Assembly: GCA_019787685.1 (NCBI GenBank)
Contig: JAHNUO010000014.1
Location: forward strand, 1,146,311-1,210,310
Source of the DNA: Chiua virens
Lineage: Eukaryota > Basidiomycota > Agaricomycetes > Boletales > Boletaceae
Reading direction: 5' to 3'
DNA: 64,000 bases
Shown: piece after piece, positions 11,651 to 22,166 of the stretch
How positions within the stretch are numbered: position 1 is the stretch's first letter
How the letters are laid out: every line of letters starts with the position of its first letter
Translations under genes and position numbers: made by a program
The notes under the pieces: model-generated
What the model was told of the DNA's origin: nothing
The model's database searches: none
What the model saw: only the letters and a program-made list of their open reading frames with translations

Positions 11651-12516
11651 ACCTTATGCCCGTGAAATCCGACACGTTCCAAGCGTACCTCGAGTTCGAA
11701 TCCTGGTTGAAGACACAACATGGGATTTCTGTAAAAAGGCTTCGTTCTGACCGTGGGGGGAGTATCTGTCTGACAAATTTACGCGTCACTTAAAAACCAA
11801 CGGGACAGAACGAAAACTCACCACACATGATACGCCAGAACACAATGGAGTGGCCGAACGCTTGAATCGAACTCTTGTCGAACGTGTGCGCACCGTCCTG
11901 CACGCAAGCGGATTGCCTAAAAGTTTGTGGGGGGAGGCGCTCCTACATGTCGTCTGGGTGAAAAACAGATCAGCGACACGGGCATTGGATGAAAAAAACG
12001 CCGTATGAAATGTTGTACGGCAAGAAACCCGACTTGGGTGACTTACCATCCTGGAGAGCAAAGTGCTGGATCTTTGATCGCTCGGGATCGAAGTTTGACG
12101 AACGAGCTAAAGAAGGTCATTGGGTTGGATTCGATGCGGAGTCTACAGCACATCGGATTTACTTACCTGGTCGACACGCCGTGGTCATTGAACGAAACGT
12201 CACCTTCCAGCGAGACAAACTTGTCTCGATGCGACTCAATAATGTCGCAGACAGGACCAACGTCGATCAAAATGACTCTGCACCCAAGGATTCACATACG
12301 GCAGTGACTCGGACCAATGCTCAACCAGCACCAGCCCAAGTCAATCCTGACGCTGTCGTCGTTAACCCGCCAGATGGAACGAATCTGCGACGATCAACTC
12401 GTCAGCGGACGGAATCCACCTACCTCCAGATAAGTTACGTCAGGGAGAACTTGAAGGCACTCACGATGGTAAAGGAGGGAAATCAATTGTTCCCAAAGGC
12501 ATTCAGACCGCCGTGA
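11570..12516 (+). pseudogene. Copia integrase core, multiply frameshifted
   Basis: Following the frame shift near 11570, translation recovers TDDHTRYTRVNLMPVK, then LRSDRGGE-YLSDKF (a seven-G run at 11755-11761 shifts the frame), HDTPEHNGVAERLNRTL and, after another slip in an A-run near 11992, KTPYEMLYGKKPDLGDL and GFDAESTAHRIYLP. These are the D, D and E regions of a retroviral-type integrase and the GKxPxVxHL-like GPY segment typical of Copia. At least two slips lie in homopolymers. Confidence 0.8.
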
Positions 12517-13400
12517 AAGAAGGTGTCGAAGGTGGACACGCGTCAACGGCGTGGGAACTAGACGACGAAAATGTGGTCTTTGCGCTACTCGCCGGGAACG
12601 CAGAAGCTGAGGGCCTAGAACCAACGACGATTGAGGAAGCCAAGACACGACCTGATTGGCCAAAGTGGGAAGAGGCAATCAATGCGGAGCTGAAGAGTCT
12701 CGACGACGCCCATACCTGGAATGTAGTCGAACGCCCGAAGGACGCCAACGTTGTAAGCTGCAAATGGGTCTTCAAAATCAAGAAGAATGCTGCAGGCGAG
12801 ATCGACAAGTACAAGGCACGTCTAGTGGCCCGGGGTTTTACTCTGCAATACGGCGTCGATTACAACGAGACTTACGCTCCAGTAACAAGACTCGCTTCTC
12901 TCCGCCTCATCTTAGCGATCGCGGCACGTCATGACTGGGATGTCGATGTATTCGATTTCCACAGTGCGTTCCTCAACGGGAAATTGGACGATGACGAGAT
13001 CATCTTCATGGAACTCCCGCCCTGATTGACAAACAAGGTCGGGACCTTGTCGCTCGTCTTTGCGTCGCAATCTACGGTTCTAAGCAGGGTGCGTTAAAAT
13101 GGTACCAACGTCTTAACGCTACACTACGGGACCTAGGCTTCACTCGAATGGAAGCAGATCGGGGAGTGTTCGATCGTCGCCGAGCATATTCTCATCCTGG
13201 CCCCGCACGTGGATGACTGTACAATCACCGGGAGTTCGTCCGACGTCGTTAAAGCCTTCAAGGAGGAAATCGGACACGTTTTCGGATTACCGATCTGGGG
13301 CCAATCACTTGGCTGCTTGGGATGAAGGTTACGAGGGACCGGAAAAATCGCACCATTTCCATATCTTAGGAACCGTATATTAACGGTATCCTGGCCAAGT
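12513..13400 (+). pseudogene. Copia reverse transcriptase (RVT_2), first part
   Basis: The frame 12513-13025 carries KWEEAINAELKSLDDAHTW, CKWVFKIKKNAAGEIDKYKARLVARGF, YAPVTRLASLRLILAIAA and DVDVFDFHSAFLNGKLD, the classic RVT_2 start. A frameshift at about 13024 leads into RLCVAIYGSKQGALKWYQRL. The catalytic YVDD box is altered to HVDD (LAPHVDDCTITG, about 13205). Additional stops occur near 13320-13380. The frame is interrupted at 13412 by a LINE and resumes at 14102. Confidence 0.85.
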
Positions 13401-13411
13401 ACAATTTTACA

Positions 13412-14090
13412 TCAAAAAATCGCCAACCCCCTGCTGCCCCCACTGCCAGACAAGCGAGAAACTGTCGTCCATTTCCTCATTTTCTGCCCAGCACACGCAA
13501 AATCTCGCACACCCCTCAACGACAAGCTAAAACGAAAAGCCAGAGACCTATCAACCCTGCTCGCCGACCCGCTAGGCATCAAACAAACCCTCATCTTCGC
13601 CCACGCAACCGGAAGATTCAAGGACTCTTTTGGTAATCTCAATCCTGCCGCGAACACACGCTAACACAACCCCACACCAGCGCCGACACCGACCCTCACA
13701 TGACCAGCACACTAAAAGCTTTCGCCCACCCCCCAGCAACAGCACAACCACAATCCACCCAGCCAAACGCCCGGGTGACGGCTACACCAGCTGGCTTCTA
13801 CGCCACACAAGGATCTCAACAGATCCCACCAAGAGAATGGGGCCCCTTTTCCCCCTTCTCTTCTCTCCCATCATATGCTACCACAAAACACACTCAGATA
13901 TGCCTGCACCTATGTTTCCACACGTACACCAACCCTATGCCCACGGGCCCCACTTATATCCAGATATGTTTCGCGCATCACAGTAGATTATTTAGTAGTA
14001 CGACACACATCAGCGACCTGTAAATGTCCGACAAGGGGCGAACGCTCCACTGGACAATAAACGAGGATGCCAAAATAAAATAAAATAAAA
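13412..14090 (+). mobile_element. 5'-truncated LINE (non-LTR retrotransposon)
   Basis: The insert is flanked by an 11-bp target duplication, ACAATTTTACA, at 13401-13411 and 14091-14101. It ends with an A-rich tail (AAAATAAAATAAAATAAAA) next to the duplication. At its 5' end it encodes the tail of a LINE ORF2: a CCPHC knuckle (about 13430), then after a frameshift DKRETVVHFLIFCPAHAKSR and ATGRFKDS, the standard ending of Tad/I-like fungal LINEs. Removing it and one duplication restores the Copia frame as LAKYNFTDAKPVSIS. Confidence 0.85.
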
Positions 14091-14101
14091 ACAATTTTAC
14101 A

Positions 14102-14339
14102 GACGCGAAACCGGTTTCCATCTCTCTTGACCCGCACGTTCAACTCTCTGACAAACAGTCTCCCAAGAGTACGAGCGAAATTGCGCGCATGCGGAACATC
14201 TCTTATCGCCAAGCCGTAGGCTCACTAATCCATTTGACCGCTGGTACTCGACCGGACATCGCATTTGCGACATCCTTTGTTGCGCAATTTAACAACAATC
14301 TTGGCTGGGACCACTGGGAAGCGGTAAAGCGAATCTATA
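14102..14339 (+). pseudogene. Copia reverse transcriptase, C-terminal segment
   Basis: Continues the Copia protein after the LINE: PVSISLDPHVQLSDKQSP, YRQAVGSLIHLTAGTRPDIAFA and WEAVKRIY. This is the region between RT and RNase H in Copia elements. It stops at the pogo insertion; the next residues, KYLVGTKTLALTFG, are encoded at 27196 downwards on the minus strand. Confidence 0.9.
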
Positions 14340-14341
14340 TA

Positions 14342-15136
14342 CAGTCGACTCCCACATAAGCGATAGCTCTCGGGACACGCCTGAAGGTATACACTATGAG
14401 GGAGTATTCGTTCTGTGGAAGGTCGGCCTTCTGAGGCAAATTGGTAAACACTCGTGAATAGTATTGGTTACATAACATCAAATCTAATGTGTTACGAGGC
14501 TAAGTACGAGCAAAATAATCTATAAACTTGAAGCGTGCTACGACGTCATGTTTCGCATCCCACTAGTTTGTCTGCTGCCCAAACGTGCACAACATGTACC
14601 TGGTAGCCTCCTGCAACACAAACACGGCCTCAAGCACATCCTTTTGGGTGCGACGAGGCAGCCGGTGTTTCAGCATCAGCATCGGCATCCAAGCCGTCCT
14701 TTTCCTGCTTTGTACGCGCATCCATAACCGCCTGGAAAGTGTCTTCGTCGGTTGCCTCGAAGATGTTGTGCATCTCTGTGTTTGGGTTGAGGAGCTCGGT
14801 AATGCTCATACGGTTCAAAGGCTGGAGGACACCGGTTGACTCGAGTTGGTCCGGAGCTTTCTCGAGCTCTTTCTTCAGTGTCGGAACGAAAGGTGGCCAT
14901 TCTTGCCTTCATTGTCATGTCGAGGTTGAAAAAATTATATAATATGGTTTCCTAATATAGTATTATCCGGGTGTTTTATCGGTTATGACCACAAGAAAAC
15001 CCTATCGGATATCTGGTATGGGAGAGTTATTCCTTATTGTCCGAAATCCCCGCAAACCAGGTCGGGAAATTCAGAAACCCATACATTATGAGGGAGTATC
15101 GCTTATACCACGTATCGCTTATGTGGGAGTCGACTG
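14342..15136 (+). mobile_element. pogo-like element, family 2, copy A (795 bp)
   Basis: Begins CAGTCGACTCCCACATAAGCG and ends CTTATGTGGGAGTCGACTG, flanked by TA (14340-14341, 15137-15138). It contains a short minus-strand remnant, ITELLNPNTEMHNIFEATDED (14818-14630), homologous to the family-1 remnant. An equal-length copy lies in inverted orientation at 27199-27993. It is inserted in the Copia RT-RNase H linker. Confidence 0.9.
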
Positions 15137-15138
15137 TA

Positions 15139-15729
15139 TGTACAATTGGGTTAGGCCGACATTTTGGATTAGCTTACATAACCAATATGTACAGACCCAC
15201 TTTTACGTACCCTATCACTACTACCAACTACCCCTATTCCCTATTACTGCTTACATAATCAAATGTCGGCCGGTCCCAGTTGTACGATGCGTCGGCCGGA
15301 CTTTGGTTGGTACCAGTTTTAGGATGTTTTGTACATGCGGGTAGAACCACTTTTACGATAATTTTTGACTGAATCATGTGGGTACAGTTGTTGCAGCCGA
15401 CGACGAGATGGTAGCGATCCATCCTCCAGGAACGTATTTCCGTGTTGGGAATGAGGGTCATGGACATGGTTTCACGCAGGAAATCAATGATAGTGGTCAT
15501 TGTGGCAGAAAGGTGTGGGAAGGTGTTTATGGTTGAGGAGGTTGCAGTGCACTTTGTGAATCAGTATGTCGTCAACATTGCTGTTTGTAACTAGCTGGTT
15601 ATCGTCGTGTGTTTTGTGTACGACTCAGTAATCGATCATCCAAAACAACCCACGTGATGTTTACCGTAAAAGGAAACTCACGTAATTTTTCTTTTTTCCC
15701 GCATAGTTGATTTCTTTGGTGGGCACCAC
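15139..15729. other. No gene recognised
   Basis: Apparently unique AT-rich sequence between the pogo copy and the array-bounded element. Under the inversion model this side was originally adjacent to the Helitron at 28 kb. Confidence 0.4.
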
Positions 15730-15745
15730 TGGACAATATGCTCAG

Positions 15746-15912
15746 ATTGTCACGCTGCTTCTGAAATGTCGCAGTAGGATTCAAAATGTCACACCAGCTC
15801 CCAGAATGTCACACTAAGATGCTTGAATGTCACAGCAAGATTTAAAATGTCACGCCTGGTCGTAGAATATCACACCTGAATCTAAAATGTCACACATACA
15901 CTAAAATGTCAA
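15746..15912 (+). repeat. Left 20-bp array (nine units)
   Basis: The core TGTCAC (or one-base variants TGTCGC, TATCAC, TGTCAA) starts at 15748, 15767, 15787, 15807, 15828, 15848, 15868, 15888 and 15907: spacing 19-21 bp. The unit consensus is roughly five variable bases followed by AAAATGTCACACC. Confidence 0.9.
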
Positions 15913-16522
15913 AGTCACGCTGGCCACATGTGTCATGTGATCGTAATTCAGACTCGCAAGTATATGTGGGTCCCGGTCAGTGGCGGCGACAACGACAACG
16001 ATGCAGAGTCACCCAACCCTGCCTCCTACACCATCTCACCTCGCCCCCCATCCTCTCCCTCGTGCCACCCCCATCGTACCACTAGGCCCCTCTCCCTTTG
16101 CGGCAACGGCGGACGACACACGATGTCAACGACGTGACGTGACGCGTGCACCCGTCTCGTCAGTCGGCCACCAACCACCCTTGCCGTCTCCCCCTCACTC
16201 CACCCCATCTCCTACACCTCACCCTACTGGCACCCACTGGCACACCCCTCCTTCTCCCGTCGCGGCGACAACGACGACGCCGCGACATGACGAGACTCGG
16301 AACGAGACGACAGTGTGACGCAACGATGCGACGACCAGGACCCGGCACGGCACGGCACGGCACGACAAGGCCGATCGAGATCAATGCGACGCGACCAGGG
16401 TATACCATGGGTATACCCCTGGGTATCTGGGGGCATGGGCCCGTCATACCCGTGGCGGGTTAGCCTGCGGGTATGGGAGTGAAAAGAGGGTGAGACGGCA
16501 ACGCACAATGTCGCGTGCAGAT

Positions 16523-16673
16523 GCAAACAGGAACGCATTGTGCATTCCCGTTTGCGTTTGCACACGACTGCGAGGGCGAGAATGTCAAGGGTTGGGCGAG
16601 GGCGAGGGCGAGAGAGGGCACGCACGCGCTCGTGTGCAAACACGAACAGGAATGCATTGTCGCGTTCCTGTTC
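16523..16673. repeat. Two hairpins inside the array-bounded element
   Basis: 16523-16555 folds as GCAAAC-x-GGAA around a loop with ATTCC-x-GTTTGC. 16644-16673 is a perfect 9-bp stem, GAACAGGAA with TTCCTGTTC, and a 12-base loop. Both share the central word GCATTGT, so they look like two diverged copies of one cruciform-forming unit ~120 bp apart. Confidence 0.6.
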
Positions 16674-17358
16674 ATACTTGCACATGAGCACAATGGTGAG
16701 GCGAGGGGCGAGAGGGTGAAGGTGTGGGTGGGGCCAGGGCCAGGGTGTGTGCAAGAGGGAGTGAGAGGGCGAGAGAGGGCCAGGGCTACAATGGGGAGGT
16801 TGAGGACGATGGTGACGGTGTGGGCGACGGGACAACTTGAAGGTGATGGTGAGTCGTTGGTGAGACGACGACGGTGAGACGCTGCACGTGCACATGAGGG
16901 CGATGGCGAGTGTGGGCAAGAGGGAGAGGGTGGACAAGAGGGAGAGGGCGCGAGTAGGCGAATGTGAGGCTCGCAGCTGTGGTATGCGGGTCACCAATAC
17001 CCGCACCCATGGTATTCCCCACAGAGAGATGGTGCACATGCGCTCATGTACAAGCGTGCGCACGAGGGTGATGGCGAGGGCAGTGTGGGCGAGAGGGAGA
17101 GCGAGCAACTGGTGTGCGAATGACGGCGCAACCAACAGAGTGTGCAACGACTTGTTTTGAGTCAGTACGAGACTGTTAGCTGGACAAGATGGTCAGCACG
17201 AGTGAGGCAAACAAACCATGAGTGCACACCACACATCGAACCGATTGCATACGTAGATGGAATGGAAAAGCACAGGAAGCAATCCAGAGCGCACCAGAGC
17301 GACTTACCATATATGGGCACCACTCCTGAAACAAAATCGTGGGAATTCCCAACAGCAC

Positions 17359-17480
17359 GTGACATTTGGGAAGTGTGACATTTTAGAGATTAACGTGACA
17401 TTCTAGAGAGTAGTGTGACATTCTAGAGAGCAGCGTGACATTCTACTGAGTGGTGTGACATTTTAGACGATGTTGTGAAG
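17359..17480 (-). repeat. Right 20-bp array (seven units)
   Basis: GTGACA (last unit GTGAAG) starts at 17359, 17375, 17395, 17415, 17435, 17455 and 17475. The unit is approximately GTGTGACATTCTAGAGAG, the reverse complement of the left-array core. Confidence 0.9.
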
Positions 17481-17512
17481 TATTCTATAATTTTGTCCAA
17501 AGGGGTCCCTCA

Positions 17513-17567
17513 TAGATTTCGAAGTCCGACGACGGGTCCCCGCCGTAATAAACCCACTACTAAAGTA
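17513..17567 (+). repeat. Direct repeat R2, copy holding the pogo insertion
   Basis: TTTCGAAGTCCGACGACGGG through CCCACTACTAAAG recurs at about 18412-18465 (with TCC/TCG changes). The first copy is interrupted by the pogo-like MITE at its TA; the second is uninterrupted (AAAGTAGCGGG). Confidence 0.8.
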
Positions 17568-18296
17568 CAGTCGACTCCCTTATAACTCATACCCCCTCGG
17601 GAGTCGTCATAAGTCATGGGTTATGGGAGAGTATGGGGTATAAAACAGGTCACTAATTACAAGACAAATTTTCATATATGTAGCTCCACCAGCTTAGTGG
17701 TAATGCAAGGGTGTTATGTACGAGTGAAATAGCTAGTCATGGTAATCTTGGTATTATTCATGCTCTGCATGCCCTACGTACATGTTTCACGACTGAACCT
17801 ACACAACATCATTTCCAACACGTGAGCAAAGTGAGTGTCAAGCTCCATGACAGCATCACAAATCTCCTGGTCAGTTGCTTCGGACATGTTGTGTGCCTCG
17901 CAAGCAGGGTTAAGAAGCTCGGAAAGGTCAATTTGATTAAAGCGTACGTCGCAACTTTTTTGCATGGCCGGGAATGACTTACCATAAATTACCATGTGAT
18001 CGTATCTCAAATTCGACAAAATTATATAAATTTTCTCATTGAAATGACCATTATTGGACTTCTGTTGAAGAGTTGTGTCATTATTGCCATGTTGGGATGA
18101 GCAAAATACAATGGTTATATAATCCTGGCACTTTCTGATACAGCGACGTATGGGTTATCACCATCCAAATGGCTATGGGGTATGGGGTATGGGGTATGGC
18201 CAGAATTTACTGCGAACAGACTCGGGAGTCAGGAAAATGTATGGGTTATTAGGGAGTATGGGTTATAAGGGGTATGGGTTACAAGGGAGTCGACTG
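17568..18296 (-). mobile_element. pogo-like MITE, family 1, copy 2 (729 bp)
   Basis: Reverse-orientation copy of 2167-2895 with the same length and tips, flanked by TA at 17566-17567 and 18297-18298. Its 81-codon remnant (18019-17774) has the same translation as copy 1. The uninterrupted repeat at 18412-18465 acts as a paralogous empty site showing the TA duplication. Confidence 0.9.
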
Positions 18297-18469
18297 TAGC
18301 GGGAATAATAGTAGTGATACATAAAAGGAAGTGACAAAAAAGGAAGGTCTTTCAGTGGTGAGTTGTTCCCACGAATTATGGGGGCGATAGAAACCTTGTC
18401 AAGCAAGGTAATTTCGAAGTCCGACGACGGGTCCTCCGTCGCAATAAACCCACTACCAAAGTAGCGGGA

Positions 18470-19300
18470 ATTCCAGCGCTTGTTAGAACTCCGAGTCACA
18501 CTCGCTACTACTTACGCACAGCCTACTTGGTGACGGTAAAAGTTACTCACCTAGACGGACTGCCAATTTCTCCACTCCGTTGGCCACCATCGTTCTCGTT
18601 GGGTTCGACGATGAGCGTTCACAAAGGTCCGTCGTAATTTTCCCTTAACGTGGCCGAGATTAAAATGTGCTCAGATACGCTATGCCGCATCGAAAGTTTC
18701 CGTCCGGGCGACGATGACGATGACGATGCGTTCCATGCGCCCTCCAGCTCGCCATGGAAACGCAATAGTGACAATGCAACGATGACAAGGCGTGTCACCA
18801 CCCACCCCTGAGGCCTGAGGACGGGGGCGAACTTGAAGATGTGACATCGATGGCGATCGGGCGTGCGACGTGCCCCACATAACCACCTGCCCGTCGACGA
18901 CGACGACGAGGGTTGTCGATGAACTCGAGTCCAGCATTGTTGATGGCACGACGACAACGAACAATGGTACGCACACGCAACGTCCCTTCGCCACACCATG
19001 AGGGGGGGGACGACGCGAACGTGTAGCGTGTCGCGCGCCCCACACAACAATCACTAACCATCCCCTCATCGCGCAATGAGGACAAGGACGAAGGGTACAA
19101 TGAGGCGTCATTGGCCCTCCCTCGCCCATTGCAGCACAGATGTATAGTACCTATATATTCTATTACAAACCAGCTAGTGAATTAGAAGCGATACAGCTAT
19201 ACTCTGAGTATGTATACTAGTGAGCGCTGCTGGCGCTTCGGCGCCTTGCTTGCTAACAAGTTTTTATGGTGTGAAGGATTGATGTAATGCAGAGTTGTGT
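18470..19300. other. GC-rich, CGACGA-rich spacer; no gene recognised
   Basis: Open frames here (for example 18619-19129, minus) are products of GACGACGA-type low complexity and show no domain. The base composition resembles the core of the 15.7-17.5 kb element and 34.6-35.1 kb. Confidence 0.4.
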
Positions 19301-19534
19301 ATGATAATTTTCATTTATTCATGTGGAGTCTCGTTTTGCACGACGGAGCCTTTTCAAAACTCAGCTCGAACTCAGCTACCTTCTATGCCGCTGTGCCGCC
19401 GTAATGCGGTTCATTTTCAGAACGTTCTCTCAAGAACGGTTCCAATTCACGCCCAATTGTCAGTGAATCAAGAGTGGCATGGACGGTAAATGCTGACGAC
19501 TTTATCTGGAAAGCAAATCCTGACTTGGATTACC

Positions 19535-21917
19535 ATGTCAGATAATTCTCCCCATACACCACCGCAGAAGTCAGAGTCACTACCGCCCGATACCGTCCCA
19601 TTCAGTCGTCACACTTCACAAACTGCTTATCGCACGGGCGATCTAAACTTGGGCCGCTTTGCCGTTCTCGCTGATCTGAGACGATACGTCCAAGTCCCGT
19701 ACGACCAACTATTGAAGTGTGTTGGTATTGCACCCTCTCAGCAAGTCCTGTCGCAGACACGCGATAAGTTAGTCAAGGATGAAATTCTTAACCATGAAAC
19801 GAGTTACCGATGGAGCCAGTTTACCTCTCCACCTGCTAGGTCGGGGATGCATGAAGAGGCGACGTTTAAGCCCCTCGGTCGCATCATCTCTACTATTTTA
19901 GCGAGCGCGCCGGGTTCTACAATATCCTATCTCGTGAACCCAAATCAAGCACCCCTTTCAGAGCGCCAAAACAATTCCCGTCCGGACGGATATGTTGTTC
20001 TTGGTAGCGGAGGCCCTGAGAGACGCATCCATTGGTTTGATATCGCTGTGCCGTTCGAGTTCAAGAAGACCCGGGATCCCAAGGCACTCAGAGATGTAAG
20101 TCGTCTGCATCTTTTCAGTCTCGCTTGCACATCTCTGCTCCAGATCGAACAGAAGATTATCTGGAGCCTTCACAATATCATGCGCGAGGATCCGTGTCGT
20201 CGCTTTGCTTTTGGTATTACGATCGAAGACACCCAACTCAGACTCTGGCTTAGCAATCGCGCTTTCCTCGTAGTCTCGGAACCCATCAACTTCCTCGAGG
20301 TGCGTCAACACATCTCGCTGTACGCGCAGGTACTAAAAGACATCAAGGATGTCGACAGAGTCATCTCTCTCTTTCATTCCCTTGGATCTGCGACCAACGA
20401 AACGCTTGGATGGGATCCCACAATCGAGCGCCAACCTGATGGAAATTACAAGATTGCAGTCGGAAACCAGACGTTCATCACCACTCGGGAAATCGCCACT
20501 TACGGTGCAGATTCTATGGTTGGTCGTGGAACCCGAGTTTACGAGGCCAAGGACAGTCGGGGAGAGAGGGTCGCCATCAAAGATTCATGGAGAGAAGCTG
20601 ACCGTAAATCGGAGGGCGACATCTTGCAAGAAATTCTGGCATCCTGTAAGGAGAAGTTATCAGCAGAGGAGGTGGCAGATGTGGAGAGACATTTTATTAG
20701 AGTCCGGGTCTATGAAGATGTTGAAATTTCAGGGTGCACAAGATGTGACGCTGAACCCCATGGCTGGAAATAACGATAACAGCGCATTTACGTGGGTGCA
20801 TATCGATCTTGAACCCGTTTGCTCCGAAGCACGGCACCTATCCAGCAAGGGCAATATACCGGACTCGGGCCAAATTTTGCTCCCTACAAAATTAGGTGTT
20901 GTTCGAAGGAATGAAGATACCATCCCACGCAGAGTTCATGCCCGCATTGTCTTCCATGATGTCGGAGTTGCCCTCAAGGATGTCACTCTTCTAGCCGACA
21001 ACCTGCGTTGTTTGTGTCACGCACTCAAAGGTAATGTAAAACCTGTTGCTCTCGTGTTCCAGCCATTTATGATATCATTAGGGCTACATTATTTACACAA
21101 AGCGGGCTGGGTACACCGCGATTTCAGCGTCGGGAACGCCATATGGATTGCTGATGATAACGGTGGCACTGGTATCGGCAAACTGGGTGACTTCGAATAT
21201 GCAAAGAGGATGGATTCTGATATCTCCCACGATGTTCGAACAGTAAGATACCTTCCTTGATAATGTCACCGTTTCCCTGACTGGCGCCGACAGGGAACAA
21301 TGCATTTTATGGCTGTGGAAGTAGAATACCAGGGGTACCTCTTTCAACCATCGATTGCATCCCGCTCGATATATCACGACCCACTCGGTATAATTTCTCC
21401 CGATGCAAGTTCCACCATCCGCACTCGCCCTTCTTTTCGCATGAATTTCCTGCACGACATCGAATCCGCATGGTGGGCCTTTGCGTGGGTCTTCTTTTAT
21501 CACACGGAAACGACGAGTGTGCATCACCCCTTCGATGCCCAGTGGAACGAATTCCAGAAGGCTTTTCCTGGTGCGATTGACCATACATCGCGCCAAAACT
21601 TCTTCATGAATTCTGCAAGACTCGAAGAGGCCCTCGGCACCCTTTCCGATGCATGCCAACCTTTTTGTTCTAACATACTTTTCTTCGCAGAGGTGCTTAA
21701 ACAAAGCTATAGGAAGGCAGAAAAACCATACCCCGAGCTTGCGCTTGATGTTCTCGCATACGAAACGCACGACAAGGCCTTCAACTATATTCAGGACGCA
21801 CAGAGCAAGGCAGGTAGTATAGTGCTTCAGCCCTTGCCTGAAGCCCTGAACAACAAGAGGAAAAGGACTGGACCGGAAGGTGAAATATCCCAGCGTGCTA
21901 GTAAGAGGCGATGTTAA
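19535..21917 (+). CDS. FunK1-type fungal protein kinase
   Basis: Belongs to the fungal-specific FunK1 kinase family, expanded in multicellular basidiomycetes. Start chosen at MSDNSPHTPPQ (19535). The N-terminal family module contains RIHWFDIAVPFEFKK and, after an intron (about 20097-20144, GTAAGT..CCAG), KIIWSLHNIMREDPCRRF. A second intron (about 20300-20358) precedes RVISLFHSLGSATNETLGWD. The glycine-rich region is GADSMVGRGTRVYEAKD, with a VAIKDSW lysine. After a probable short intron or frameshift near 20710-20740 the catalytic loop WVHRDFSVGNAIW (about 21110), GDFEYAK in place of DFG, and GTMHFMAVEV after an intron at 21243-21293 complete the kinase core. It ends in a basic tail, RKRTG..SKRRC. 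Mostly intact; substrate unknown. Confidence 0.85.
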
Positions 21918-22166
21918 TACTTTAATCGCCATGATGAGTCTTATAAATATGTATACTTTAAGGTTGATTACATAAGCACCCAAAACAGCGATAGTGTTTT
22001 CTGCAATATATGGTTGGTAGCTACAGAAAAAGAGAAGTCACATTTGATCTAAACAGTGACTACCCTGATTTCTTGCAAGATTCTAACTGGATGGGCTCAC
22101 AATTTGTAGTTCTTTCACAATTTAGAACCTGTCTTGGTCACTGAATGGGACTCTAGGCCCATCAGC
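21918..22166. other. 3' flank of the kinase, no gene recognised
   Basis: Short AT-rich spacer up to the hAT-like insertion. Confidence 0.4.

Larger units (their letters stand above)
9662..14339 (+). mobile_element. Ty1/Copia LTR retrotransposon, 5' part
   Basis: Contains the 5' LTR, a gag-protease-integrase frame and reverse transcriptase up to the start of the RT-RNase H linker. It is cut at 14340 by a pogo-like element; its RNase H and 3' LTR are at 26501-27196 on the minus strand. The 5-bp target duplication is GAGCA (9662-9666) here and GAGCG beside the 3' LTR. At least four frame breaks and one LINE insertion make it inactive. Confidence 0.9.
15730..17499. mobile_element. Foldback-like non-autonomous element with inverted 20-bp repeat arrays
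   Basis: About 1.77 kb bounded by inverted tips (TGGACAATAT at 15730; its near complement ATTTTGTCCA ends at 17499). Just inside each tip is an array of 20-bp units, AATGTCAC-bearing on the left and GTGACATT-bearing on the right. The ~1.4-kb core is GC-rich, G-over-C skewed in its right half, and has no credible coding sequence. Multiple subterminal binding-site-like repeats are seen in several DNA transposon groups, but I cannot assign a superfamily. Target duplication not determined. Confidence 0.65.

Noticed and set aside
16224..17147. A 307-codon minus-strand open frame in the array-bounded element
   Set aside because: Its composition (LALPLAHTALA-like runs) follows from GAGGGCGAG repeats in GC-rich DNA. 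There is no domain and both other frames are also open over long stretches.
15746..17480. A CRISPR-like array (regular 20-bp spacing)
   Set aside because: The unit is almost entirely repeat with only a few variable bases, is present as inverted arrays, and the setting is a eukaryotic nuclear genome.
2167..18296. A second inversion between the family-1 MITE copies
   Set aside because: They are inverted now, but copy 2 lies inside the 15.1-27.2 kb inverted segment, which explains its orientation. No gene is split between their flanks.
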